A stretch of 64,000 nt of DNA from Bacteroidales bacterium UBA4231 (GTDB lineage Bacteria; Bacteroidota; Bacteroidia; Bacteroidales; UBA932), in the NCBI GenBank assembly GCA_002396335.1, contig DGXN01000021.1, forward strand, positions 8,221 through 72,220. The letters run 5' to 3'. Under the pieces are notes generated by a model. The model had not been told where the DNA came from. It did not search any database and worked only from the letters and a program-made list of their open reading frames with translations. Position 1 is the stretch's first letter, and the number at the start of each line of letters is the position of its first letter. Both the position numbers and the translations under genes were made by a program. Positions 34,466-41,486 of the stretch are shown here, piece after piece.

Positions 34466-35398
34466 ATGAAAGAGTATAAGAAAACATACCAGACATACCG
34501 CAATTGGAAAAAATGTTATTACCATTTAAGCTCAGATGGATGGCAGGAGGGACTTCTGTTTCATAACAGACAGGAATATGCCTACGGGATGACCCTCATG
34601 GGGTTGCTCACACTCCTTTTCCCGTTGACAATTTACAACTTCACCCTTATGCCCAACCATTTCCATCTCCTTTGTTCTGGTACGGGGGAGGCGTGTGTGA
34701 GCGCTTTCGTCTATCTTAAACGAAAACTCAATTTGCGCTTGAAGGCGGATGGTTTCAATCCATTGCCGGAGAATTATTGTTTCAAGTTGGTTCGCGTTGA
34801 ATCAGAAGAACAAATGCGGGTCAACTATATCTATATTGATCGCAATCCTTACGAGAAACAACTTTGCCTTCCGGGTGGCTATCCGTGGGGAACTGCCTAT
34901 TTGCATCATTCTTTCTTGGGAAATTATCTCGGTGGTAAATGCGCTGGTCAAATGTCAGGAAGAGAGTTGACCCGCTGGACAGGGAGTCGGATTAGTATTC
35001 CGGATAATTGGCAGTTTCATCCTATACTGGGTCTTCTGCCCGCCAGTTATGTAGATGAGGGCATGTTCATTAAGTTGTTTCATTCCCCCAAGCTGTACCA
35101 GACCCGCTTGATAAAGGATTATGAAGCCTTTGTCAAGTTATCTGAAAAATTAGAGGAAGGAATGGAATGGACTATAGATGAAATAAAGGAAATGGTCTCT
35201 CAATTATGTGAAAGTCTTTTTCCCGGACAAAAAGTCCATCAGCTGCCTAATGAAAAAAAAGGCCGATTGACCAGCTTGTTATGGAACAAATACAAATTTT
35301 CTCCGGATGTCCTTGCCCATGTTCTTCACCTGCCGGAATATCTTGTCAAGCAAATATTGCGATCAAAAGATTACGGTAACCGCACATTTAAAGGCTAA
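34466..35398 (+). CDS. REP-associated tyrosine transposase (RAYT, Y1/HUH superfamily)
   Basis: This 310-residue protein has the HUH metal-binding motif in FTLMPNHFHLL (His65, His67) and a candidate catalytic Tyr121 in VNYIYIDRNPYE, matching the YIHxNP helix of RAYT/IS200-like Y1 transposases. The upstream KEYKKTYQTYRNWKK and the following helical C-terminus are longer than minimal IS200 TnpA, as in RAYTs. RAYTs nick single-stranded DNA next to REP hairpins; most are single-copy and domesticated. Direct 47-bp hairpin repeats lie on both sides. The gene is markedly more AT-rich than its neighbours, suggesting transfer. The start at 34466 (MKEYKK) is preferred to one 19 codons upstream. Confidence 0.85.
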   Translation: MKEYKKTYQTYRNWKKCYYHLSSDGWQEGLLFHNRQEYAYGMTLMGLLTLLFPLTIYNFTLMPNHFHLLCSGTGEACVSAFVYLKRKLNLRLKADGFNPLPENYCFKLVRVESEEQMRVNYIYIDRNPYEKQLCLPGGYPWGTAYLHHSFLGNYLGGKCAGQMSGRELTRWTGSRISIPDNWQFHPILGLLPASYVDEGMFIKLFHSPKLYQTRLIKDYEAFVKLSEKLEEGMEWTIDEIKEMVSQLCESLFPGQKVHQLPNEKKGRLTSLLWNKYKFSPDVLAHVLHLPEYLVKQILRSKDYGNRTFKG

Positions 35399-35405
35399 AA
35401 TGTGT

Positions 35406-35452
35406 ATCTTGCGTACCCGGCGGTACGCAGGGTGCGCAAAAACAGGCTAAAA
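35406..35452. repeat. Right 47-bp REP-like repeat flanking the RAYT gene
   Basis: ATCTTGCGTACCCGGCGGTA continues into CGCAGGGTGCGC. It holds the perfect hairpin TGCGTACC-CGGC-GGTACGCA, and is a 43/47 direct match to 34309-34355. Confidence 0.8.
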
Positions 35453-35483
35453 CGCGTTGTCGGGTTGGCAAACGCTAAAGCAC

Positions 35484-35505
35484 CCGCTGATAAGCCAGCC
35501 GGGGG
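35484..35505. repeat. Left copy of 22-bp direct repeat of the GNAT gene 3' end (attL-like)
   Basis: Identical over 22 bp to 37034-37055 (both start CCGCTGATAAGCC and end CCGGGGG). Read on the minus strand in the GNAT frame it gives PRLAYQR. The bases beyond it (35475-35483) add Val, Leu and a TAG stop, as expected for the displaced original end of the GNAT gene. Confidence 0.8.
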
Positions 35506-35546
35506 ACAGTCCTTGGCGGCTTCGCTTCCGGAAAACAAGCTATACT

Positions 35547-35578
35547 TTTGGAGATAAAAAATAATAATCGTATTTTTG
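35547..35578 (+). promoter_or_regulatory. Consensus promoter inside the islet
   Basis: TTTG (35547-35550), a 20-bp spacer and TATTTTTG (35571-35578) match TTTG-N19-21-TAnnTTTG. It would drive the remnant and the two genes at 35918-37031. Confidence 0.6.
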
Positions 35579-35719
35579 GGAGGTCTTTAACTTTCAGATT
35601 CAGTTTAGTAACACTGGTGTTTTCTTTCTCGAATGATTAGGATGTCCTCCCAAAATAGAGCGTTCATTAATTCTTTTTTCTTGCCAACAGTATCGCGAGA
35701 ATATTAGAATGGATATTGA

Positions 35720-35905
35720 ATTTGCTATGGAGCTGGGGTAAAAAGGGATGGGAGGTGGGTAAATCCAGACCAATATATAAATGGCCATTTTATCCTTGAA
35801 ACGTTAGGCCAAAATGAAGGTTTAATAAGCGGCATGATTTGTGATAATCTGGATGCGGGGGAATCGGATGTTGTTGAAGACCCGGAAGATGATTTAGATG
35901 AATAA
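35720..35905 (+). pseudogene. Remnant of a lost gene (C-terminal piece)
   Basis: An open frame without a start codon runs to TAA at 35903-35905 and reads like real protein: RWVNPDQYINGHFILETLGQ, then ICDNLDAGESD and an acidic end. Upstream in the same frame are stops at 35705 and 35717. Another frame (IARILEWILNLLWSWGKKGW) stays open until 35800, which suggests a frameshifted and truncated gene. No family was recognised. Confidence 0.45.
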
Positions 35906-35917
35906 TAGAGTAAGTAT

Positions 35918-36484
35918 ATGAAAAGAATACTAGTTTCATTATTATCTTTTTTCCTGTGTTCCTATGTTTTTGCCCAGGTGGATTTTAGAATGTTGGAAGG
36001 AAAGACTCCTCTGCAGATAAAAGCTTTATATGGGGCTCCTCTCGTTGACGATGGTTCACTGAACTCCTATTCAGCCTACGTGCTGTTTTATGAAAATACG
36101 CACTTTTATTTTGAGGAGTTGACAGACCCGAATGACAGCAATGATACTATTTGGTCGCTGTATGATTTTTCAACGTGCAGCCCCGATATCTGTATTCTAT
36201 CTGACTATATAAATGGAGGAATAAAAGTGGGTGATTCTTTTGCACGTCTAAGTAGTATTGATTTCGCCCATACTGCTTATGGCAGAAATCTTTCTTCAAA
36301 TGCCCTGCAGGTTTCAACTCTGCCTTATGAAGAGTATTCTTACGAGATGAATTATGTTGCATTTAAGGAAGAGTTTGTTACATTGTATTTTGCTGTAACA
36401 GACGGAATCATCCGGGCTATCTCGGTCTCCACTAAAGGGGATTCCCCCTATCCTCCCGGCTTCCCCGAGCATAACATTTGGTAA
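35918..36484 (+). CDS. Secreted protein of unknown function in the AT-rich islet
   Basis: This 188-residue protein starts with a signal peptide (MKRILVSLLSFFLCSYVFAQ, cleavage after FAQ). The mature part is acidic and aromatic (GKTPLQIKALYGAPLVDDGS, FYENTHFYFEELTDPNDSND, YINGGIKVGDSFARLSSID). The repeating pattern of short turns hints at a small beta-rich domain; no family was recognised. Codon use is AT-rich, unlike uvrA or the genes after 37025. It ends one base before the next gene, so the two are probably expressed together. Confidence 0.7.
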   Translation: MKRILVSLLSFFLCSYVFAQVDFRMLEGKTPLQIKALYGAPLVDDGSLNSYSAYVLFYENTHFYFEELTDPNDSNDTIWSLYDFSTCSPDICILSDYINGGIKVGDSFARLSSIDFAHTAYGRNLSSNALQVSTLPYEEYSYEMNYVAFKEEFVTLYFAVTDGIIRAISVSTKGDSPYPPGFPEHNIW

Positions 36485-36485
36485 A

Positions 36486-37031
36486 ATGGCAAAAGATGGA
36501 ATCCGTTATCTTTCCGTTCTGCTTCTAGCCAGTGTTTTTTGCACTGCTTTACGAGCAGATAGACAAGGGGGAGTCGGACTCCTCCCGTTGATTGTGATTG
36601 AGAAGAATGCTCCTGAAGATGCCGGATTGGACGATTTTTCCTATCGGGAGTTATCCTATATGAAAGAGCCGGATGGAGAGGTTATTCCTTGGAATGAATT
36701 GGATACGGCTCCGCTTTGTAGTGTCGATTTTGCAGAATGGCTGAAAAACCAGATTGAGTATCCTGAGGGATTGATAGAGGGGATAGTTATCATTTCCTTT
36801 ATTGTAGAAGCAAATGGAACGATATCCCATGTGATTCCCCTCACGGGAATAGACAACCCAACAGACCTGAGAATTGTAGATTTCATTAGACATAGTCCCA
36901 TTTGGAATCCCGCTACGAAGAAGGGGAAAAAAGTAGCCGTTCGCATGTTACAGCGGATAGAATTCAAGATAACAGTGAAAGACCCCATCCACATTTTTGT
37001 GGATTTGGATGAGAGTGGCAAAGCCTATTGA
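36486..37031 (+). CDS. Secreted TonB C-terminal-domain protein
   Basis: This 181-residue protein has an N-terminal hydrophobic segment (GIRYLSVLLLASVFCTALRA) that looks like a signal peptide or anchor. A TonB C-terminal-type domain follows: EYPEGLIEGIVIISFIVEAN, GTISHVIPLTGI, and HSPIWNPATKKGKKVAVRML. In energy-transducing TonB this domain contacts the TonB box of outer membrane receptors. There is no Pro-rich periplasm-spanning linker, so it is not a standard energy transducer. Such stand-alone domains are frequent in Bacteroidota. Its stop lies three bases before the right 22-bp repeat and overlaps the convergent GNAT gene's end by seven bases. Confidence 0.72.
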   Translation: MAKDGIRYLSVLLLASVFCTALRADRQGGVGLLPLIVIEKNAPEDAGLDDFSYRELSYMKEPDGEVIPWNELDTAPLCSVDFAEWLKNQIEYPEGLIEGIVIISFIVEANGTISHVIPLTGIDNPTDLRIVDFIRHSPIWNPATKKGKKVAVRMLQRIEFKITVKDPIHIFVDLDESGKAY

Positions 37032-37513
37032 ATCCGCTGATAAGCCAGCCGGGGGGAGCCGTTCATGAGATAGATGACTCCACAGTATGAGAAGCCGTGG
37101 CGCTTCAGCAGCCCCTGCATGATGGTATTGTCGGCGTGGGTGTCGATGCGGATGTTGCGGGTGAGGGTTTCACAGTAGGACAACAGGGCGCGGAAGACGC
37201 CATGGGCCGACGGAAGGCTGGCGATGCGGTGCACCACGTAGTAGGGAAGCGTATCGTCCAGCCATGCTCCGTTTTCGATGTAGGAATAGGTGGGATCGGG
37301 GCCGGGAATGCAGGCAAAGTAGCCCACGACGGTTCCTTCTTCCACCAGCACCTGACCATATCCCGGGCCGATGTCCCCCAGGATCATCTCCGTGGTGGGA
37401 TAGCCGTCAGGCCATTGATTGGGATTGCCCGAGGCACGCATGATGCCCCGGGCAGCTTCCAATACGGTAAGGATGGCAGGCAGGTCTGCCTTCCTGGCAG
37501 GCCGGATATCCAT
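37025..37513 (-). CDS. GNAT-family N-acetyltransferase (carries the islet insertion site)
   Basis: This 162-residue GNAT protein begins MDIRPARKADLPAILTVLEA. It has the central strand GYGQVLVEEGTVVGYFACIP, a helix with RIASLPSAHGVFRALLSYCE, and the C-terminal DTHADNTIMQGLLKRHGFSY motif, typical of small-molecule acetyltransferases. The acceptor is unknown. Its last codons encode PRLAYQR-IQ-stop. A duplicate of the PRLAYQR-coding 22 bp at 35484-35505 continues as Val-Leu-stop, so the present final two residues probably come from the inserted islet. Its start overlaps the stop of the acyl-CoA ligase gene by one base. Confidence 0.88.
   Translation of the reverse strand: MDIRPARKADLPAILTVLEAARGIMRASGNPNQWPDGYPTTEMILGDIGPGYGQVLVEEGTVVGYFACIPGPDPTYSYIENGAWLDDTLPYYVVHRIASLPSAHGVFRALLSYCETLTRNIRIDTHADNTIMQGLLKRHGFSYCGVIYLMNGSPRLAYQRIQ
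37034..37055. repeat. Right copy of 22-bp direct repeat within the GNAT gene (attR-like)
   Basis: These 22 bp are the coding sequence for the GNAT C-terminal residues PRLAYQR and are identical to 35484-35505. The AT-rich islet lies between the copies. Confidence 0.8.
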
Positions 37514-39435
37514 TAGGAGAGGGCCTTGAGATTACGCTCGTTGTGGATGTCCTTGCCTTCCGTGGTGTACAGGTAGTCCAGCAGGTCGGCGTAATGTTCC
37601 TCCACTTTGCCGCGGACAATCTTCATGGTGGAGTTCATCATCTTGTTGGCGATGGTGAATTCCTCGTCGCAGATGCCGATGGCGGAGGGTAGCCAGCGCT
37701 CCGGGAACATGCCTTCGAACTTGCCGCCTTTCTTGTAGGCGTCCACGTCGGCCTGGATCAGATCCAGCATGTAGCGCTTGGCTTCGTCGGTCTTGGGATC
37801 CAGCCCGTGTTTCTGGGCGGCTTCCGCGAGGGCGGCCTTGTCCGGCACGAAGAGGGCCACGCAGAAAGGTTTCTGGTTGTTGTGCAGGATGCAGGCGTTC
37901 ACCCACTTGGAGGTTTCGGTGATGTTGTCCTCGAAGCCTTCGGGGGAGTACTTTTCGCCGTCGGAGGAGATCAGCAGGCTCTTGAAGCGGCCGACGACAT
38001 ACAGGAAGTCGGGGTCTTCGGGGCAGATGTAGCCCATGTCGCCGGTGTGGAGCCAGCCGTCAATGATCGTGTCGGCCGTAGCCTTGGGGTTCTTCCAGTA
38101 GCCGGCCATGACGTTTTCGCCGCGGATGACAATCTCACCCTTGGTTCCGTGCGGAACTTCCTTTCCTTCCGCATCCAGAATGACGCAGTCCATGGGACGG
38201 ACAATGCGGCCGGAGGAGCCGAAGCGGGCGTGACCGGTGGAGTTGGCGCAGATGATAGGAGTGGCTTCCGTAAGGCCGTAACCCTGGAACATGGGCATGC
38301 CCACGGCGCAGAAGAAGCGCTGGAGCTCGATGTCCAGGAGGGCGCCGCCGCCCACGAAGAACTTCATGCGGCCGCCGAAGCTTTCCCGCACCTGCTTGAA
38401 CAGAATCTTGTCGAAGAGGTCGACAAGGGGTTTGCGCCAGAAGGTGCCGCCGGTGCCGCGGTTGTAGTATTCCTTGTTGTATTTGATGGCGTTGCGGACG
38501 GCGAAGTTGAAGAGTTTCTCCACGGCAGGGCCTTTCTTCTTGATGCCGGCCTCGATGTTCTTCTTGAAGTTGCGGGCGAGGGCCGGAACGGACAGCATTA
38601 CGTGCGGGCGCACCTCCGCGATGGCGGTAGGAACGTTGCGCAGCGTGGCCAGGGCATTCTTGCCGATGGGCACAAAGCCGATGGAACCGCCGTAGATCAT
38701 CATCGTGTACATGCCGGCGACGTGCGCGAAGCAGTGGTCCAGCGGCAGGATGATGAGCATGACGTTGCCTTCCTCGATGGAGATGACCGAATTGCCCTGC
38801 TCCACGTTGGCGGTGTAGTTGCGGTGGGTCAGGAGGATGCCTTTCGGGTCGGCCGTGGTGCCGGAAGTGTAAGAGATGTTGGCATAGTCGTCCGGGCCGA
38901 TGGATTTGTAACGGGCCTCGAAGTCGGCCTTGTGGGCTTTGAGGAATTCGTCGCCCATTTTCTGGATTTCGCTCATGCGGATTTCCTTGGGCTCGAGGGA
39001 GTCATAGTCGAAGGCGGTGTCGTCAAAGACGATGACTTTTTCCACGGCGGGGCATTCCCCGAGGATGGCGCGGATCTTCGGGAGGTGGTTGCCGGAGACC
39101 AGGATCCACTTGGACTCGGAGTGGTTGATGCGGAAGATAAGGTCTTTCCCTTCACCCAGGTTCACAGACAGGGGAACGTCGGTTGCGCCGGCATACATGG
39201 CGCCCAGTTCGGCCAGGATCCACATGGCGCGGCTTTCCGACAGGAGGGCGATCTTGTCTCCTTTCTTCAGGCCGAGGGACATCAGGCCCGCGCCGATGCG
39301 GTAAGCCTCTTCCCGGGTCTGGCCCTGGGTGAGCACTTTCCACTCGCCGCCTACCTTCTCGCGGAGGTAGGGATGGTTTTCGTATTTGTGGGAATACTTC
39401 TCTACGAAGTCAATGATGGTTAATCTTTCTGCCAT
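37513..39435 (-). CDS. Long-chain fatty acid--CoA ligase (AMP-binding)
   Basis: This 640-residue ANL-superfamily enzyme activates long fatty acids as acyl-adenylates and then acyl-CoA. Motifs: P-loop ISYTSGTTADPKGILLTHRN, LPLDHCFAHVAGMY, FFVGGGALLDIELQRFFCAV, MFQGYGLTEATPII (A5), WLHTGDMGYI (A7) and VVGRFKSLLISSDGEKYSPE (A8). It lacks a signal peptide and matches the FadD15-like group common in Bacteroidota. It may serve uptake or recycling of fatty acids for phospholipids. It is the upstream gene of a pair with the GNAT gene (one-base overlap), and lies 12 bp downstream of the kinase gene at 39448-40071. Confidence 0.94.
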   Translation of the reverse strand: MAERLTIIDFVEKYSHKYENHPYLREKVGGEWKVLTQGQTREEAYRIGAGLMSLGLKKGDKIALLSESRAMWILAELGAMYAGATDVPLSVNLGEGKDLIFRINHSESKWILVSGNHLPKIRAILGECPAVEKVIVFDDTAFDYDSLEPKEIRMSEIQKMGDEFLKAHKADFEARYKSIGPDDYANISYTSGTTADPKGILLTHRNYTANVEQGNSVISIEEGNVMLIILPLDHCFAHVAGMYTMMIYGGSIGFVPIGKNALATLRNVPTAIAEVRPHVMLSVPALARNFKKNIEAGIKKKGPAVEKLFNFAVRNAIKYNKEYYNRGTGGTFWRKPLVDLFDKILFKQVRESFGGRMKFFVGGGALLDIELQRFFCAVGMPMFQGYGLTEATPIICANSTGHARFGSSGRIVRPMDCVILDAEGKEVPHGTKGEIVIRGENVMAGYWKNPKATADTIIDGWLHTGDMGYICPEDPDFLYVVGRFKSLLISSDGEKYSPEGFEDNITETSKWVNACILHNNQKPFCVALFVPDKAALAEAAQKHGLDPKTDEAKRYMLDLIQADVDAYKKGGKFEGMFPERWLPSAIGICDEEFTIANKMMNSTMKIVRGKVEEHYADLLDYLYTTEGKDIHNERNLKALS

Positions 39436-39447
39436 AGGTTTGGGTTT

Positions 39448-40071
39448 TTATTGTTCGGAAGGGAACAGGCCGTAGAGTTCAGCGTCGATCTTGTCGGTGA
39501 TGGTCTGGAAATCTTCCGGGCGGTTTTCAAATTTGATATTGTCTACGTCAATGACCAGCAGGCGGGCCTTGTAGTCCTTGATCCAGTCTTCGTAGCGCTG
39601 GTTCAGACCGGTGATGTAGTCGATGCGGATGGAGCGTTCGTACTCACGGCCGCGTTTCTGGATCTGGGCGATGAGGTTGGGGATGCTGCTCCGGAGGTAG
39701 ATCAGCAGGTCCGGCGGGTTCACCAGGGACATCATGAGGTCGAACAGGTCGCTGTAGTTTTCGAAGTCGCGGGTGGACATCAGGCCCATGGCGTGCAGGT
39801 TGGGGGCGAAGATGCGGGCATCTTCGTAGATGGTGCGGTCCTGGATGATGACCTCTTTGTGCTTGGATATCTCCACGACGTCCTGGAAACGTTTGTTCAG
39901 GAAGTAGATCTGAAGGTTGAAGGACCAGCGTTCCATGTCTTCGTAGAAGTCGGCCAGATAAGGGTTGAAGTCGACCGACTCGAACTTGGGAGTCCAGCCA
40001 TAGTGGGCTGCGAGCATTTTGGTGAGCGTGGTCTTGCCACTTCCGATATTACCGGCGATTGCGATATGCAT
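39448..40071 (-). CDS. Deoxynucleoside kinase, copy 2
   Basis: This 207-residue kinase of the dCK/dGK family phosphorylates deoxynucleosides for nucleotide salvage. It shows P-loop AIAGNIGSGKTTLTKMLA, the substrate-site FNPYLADFYEDMERWSFNLQ, the DRT motif in VIIQDRTIYED, and IQKRGREYERSIRIDYITGL with the lid arginines. It is clearly paralogous to the gene 22 bp upstream (40094-40705), with the same motif order and length. Paired dAK/dGK-type kinases are known in other bacteria. Specificity cannot be decided from sequence alone. Confidence 0.92.
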   Translation of the reverse strand: MHIAIAGNIGSGKTTLTKMLAAHYGWTPKFESVDFNPYLADFYEDMERWSFNLQIYFLNKRFQDVVEISKHKEVIIQDRTIYEDARIFAPNLHAMGLMSTRDFENYSDLFDLMMSLVNPPDLLIYLRSSIPNLIAQIQKRGREYERSIRIDYITGLNQRYEDWIKDYKARLLVIDVDNIKFENRPEDFQTITDKIDAELYGLFPSEQ

Positions 40072-40093
40072 AAGTTAAAGATTTGATAATTCG

Positions 40094-40705
40094 CTAAAAT
40101 AGTCCGTAGAGTTCTGCGTCGATGCGGTCCGTGATGAGGGCGAAGTCTTCCGGGCGGTTCAGGAAATCCAGGTTGTCGGTGTCCACGACAATCAGGCGGC
40201 CTTTGTAGGTGGAGATCCACTGTTCGTAGCGCTCGTTCAGGCCGGAGAGGTATTCGATGGAGATGGACTGTTCGTAATCCCGGCCGCGCTTCTGGATCTG
40301 GGAGACCAGGTGTTCGATGCTGCTTTTGAGGTAGATCATCAGGTCCGGTTCCTTCACCACTTCCATCATCACGTTGTAGGTGTCCATGTAGGTGTTGTAG
40401 TCCCGCTCGGAGAGGTTGCCCTGGGCGTAATTGTTGGCCACGAAGATGTGGACGCCTTCGAAGAGGGTGCGGTCCTGGATGATTACGTCCTTGGACTTGG
40501 AGATTTCCAGCACGTCGTGCAGGCGCTGCTGCAGGAAGTACATTTCCAGGGCGAAGGACCAGCGTTTGATGTCGGCGTAATAGTCGGCCAGATAGGGGTT
40601 GTAGGTGACGGATTCAAACTTGGGCGTCCAGCCGTAGTGGCGGGCCAAGAGGGTAGTGAGCGTCGTTTTTCCGCTTCCGATATTTCCGGCGATTCCGATA
40701 TGCAT
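40094..40705 (-). CDS. Deoxynucleoside kinase, copy 1
   Basis: This 203-residue paralogue of the adjacent gene has P-loop GIAGNIGSGKTTLTTLLARH, YNPYLADYYADIKRWSFALE, VIIQDRTLFEGVHIFVANNY and IQKRGRDYEQSISIEYLSGL. Differences cluster around the substrate loop (EGVHIFVANNYAQG against EDARIFAPNLHAMG), which fits different base preferences, possibly deoxyadenosine versus deoxyguanosine. First gene of a minus-strand run of four (two kinases, acyl-CoA ligase, GNAT), with a -7 box at 40728-40735. Confidence 0.92.
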   Translation of the reverse strand: MHIGIAGNIGSGKTTLTTLLARHYGWTPKFESVTYNPYLADYYADIKRWSFALEMYFLQQRLHDVLEISKSKDVIIQDRTLFEGVHIFVANNYAQGNLSERDYNTYMDTYNVMMEVVKEPDLMIYLKSSIEHLVSQIQKRGRDYEQSISIEYLSGLNERYEQWISTYKGRLIVVDTDNLDFLNRPEDFALITDRIDAELYGLF

Positions 40706-40727
40706 CTGGGGCAGTCCTTATATTCTA

Positions 40728-40735
40728 CAAAGTTA
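40728..40735 (-). promoter_or_regulatory. -7 promoter box of the deoxynucleoside kinase operon
   Basis: CAAAGTTA on the + strand reads TAACTTTG on the minus strand (TAnnTTTG), 23 bp before the start at 40705. Confidence 0.6.
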
Positions 40736-40748
40736 ATTAAAAGTTTCG

Positions 40749-40756
40749 TAAATTTG
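40749..40756 (+). promoter_or_regulatory. -7 promoter box of the MBL hydrolase-birA operon
   Basis: TAAATTTG matches TAnnTTTG, 22 bp before the ATG at 40779. Confidence 0.55.
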
Positions 40757-40778
40757 CAATGTATTTTAGTGACGCCTT

Positions 40779-41486
40779 ATGCTTCATACCCGAATATTTC
40801 CGTTCAACCCGCTTGGAACAAACTGTACAGTGCTTTGGGAAGACGGTGCACGCGCGTGCATCCTCGCTGACCCCGGCATGTCCTCCGACGACGAGTCGGC
40901 CTCCGTCCTGGATTTCCTCTCCGGGAAAGGATTCTCCATCGAGGCGATCCTCCTCACCCACGGCCACTTCGACCATGTCTGGGGCGTAGAAAAGCTGCTG
41001 GAGCGTTTCCCCTCGGTCCCGGTGTACATGCATCCGGCCGACAAGGGCATCCTCCTGGACGGCGGATCGGTGTTCAAGGGCATGCAGAGTTTCAAGATGC
41101 TCAGGCACAGTTTCTCCACGGTGGACATTGCCGACGGGCAGGTCCTCACCCTCGGCGGGACGGACTGGAAAGTGATCCATACCCCCGGACACACCCCGGG
41201 CAGCGTGTGCTTCTATTCGGCCGGCAATAACCTCCTGCTGTCGGGAGATACGCTTTTCGCGGGCAGCATCGGCCGGACGGACCTGGTAGGCGGGGACTAT
41301 GACCAGCTGATGTCGTCCATCCGCGAAAAGCTGCTGACGCTGCCCGGCGGGACGGATGTCATTCCCGGTCACGGCCAGCCCACTTCCATCGCGCGCGAGG
41401 GTATGTACAACCCCTTCCTGCAGCCTTTCAACGAACCCGACCCGGACTGGGACGCCCAGGACGGCATTCCCGTACACGGAATATGA
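40779..41486 (+). CDS. MBL-fold metallo-hydrolase (glyoxalase II-like)
   Basis: This 235-residue cytoplasmic protein has the metallo-beta-lactamase fold ligands: LLTHGHFDHVWG (HxHxDH), VIHTPGHTPGSVCF, LLLSGDTLFAGSIGRTDL and VIPGHGQPT. The spacing and the GRTD motif match the small glyoxalase II-like subgroup found throughout Bacteroidota, probably thioester or lactone hydrolases. Substrate unknown. Its last four bases overlap the birA start (ATGA). Confidence 0.9.
   Translation: MLHTRIFPFNPLGTNCTVLWEDGARACILADPGMSSDDESASVLDFLSGKGFSIEAILLTHGHFDHVWGVEKLLERFPSVPVYMHPADKGILLDGGSVFKGMQSFKMLRHSFSTVDIADGQVLTLGGTDWKVIHTPGHTPGSVCFYSAGNNLLLSGDTLFAGSIGRTDLVGGDYDQLMSSIREKLLTLPGGTDVIPGHGQPTSIAREGMYNPFLQPFNEPDPDWDAQDGIPVHGI

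Larger units (their letters stand above)
34309..35452 (+). mobile_element. RAYT transposase unit with flanking hairpin repeats
   Basis: An AT-rich 1.1-kb unit made of a Y1/HUH transposase gene between two direct 47-bp hairpin repeats (34309-34355 and 35406-35452). This is the layout expected of a REP-associated tyrosine transposase and its REP sequences. Composition differs sharply from uvrA upstream. Exact ends are not defined. Confidence 0.7.
35506..37033 (+). mobile_element. AT-rich islet inserted at the GNAT 3' end
   Basis: The 1,528 bp between the two 22-bp repeats contain a consensus promoter, a gene remnant, a secreted protein gene and a TonB-C-terminal-domain gene. The islet is AT-rich relative to its flanks. 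It carries no recognisable integrase or transposase, so it would be a non-mobile remnant or mobilised in trans. Confidence 0.6.

Noticed and set aside
37025..37031. Overlap of the TonB-domain gene and GNAT gene as evidence of antisense regulation
   Set aside because: The seven-base convergent overlap follows simply from the islet ending inside the last GNAT codons.
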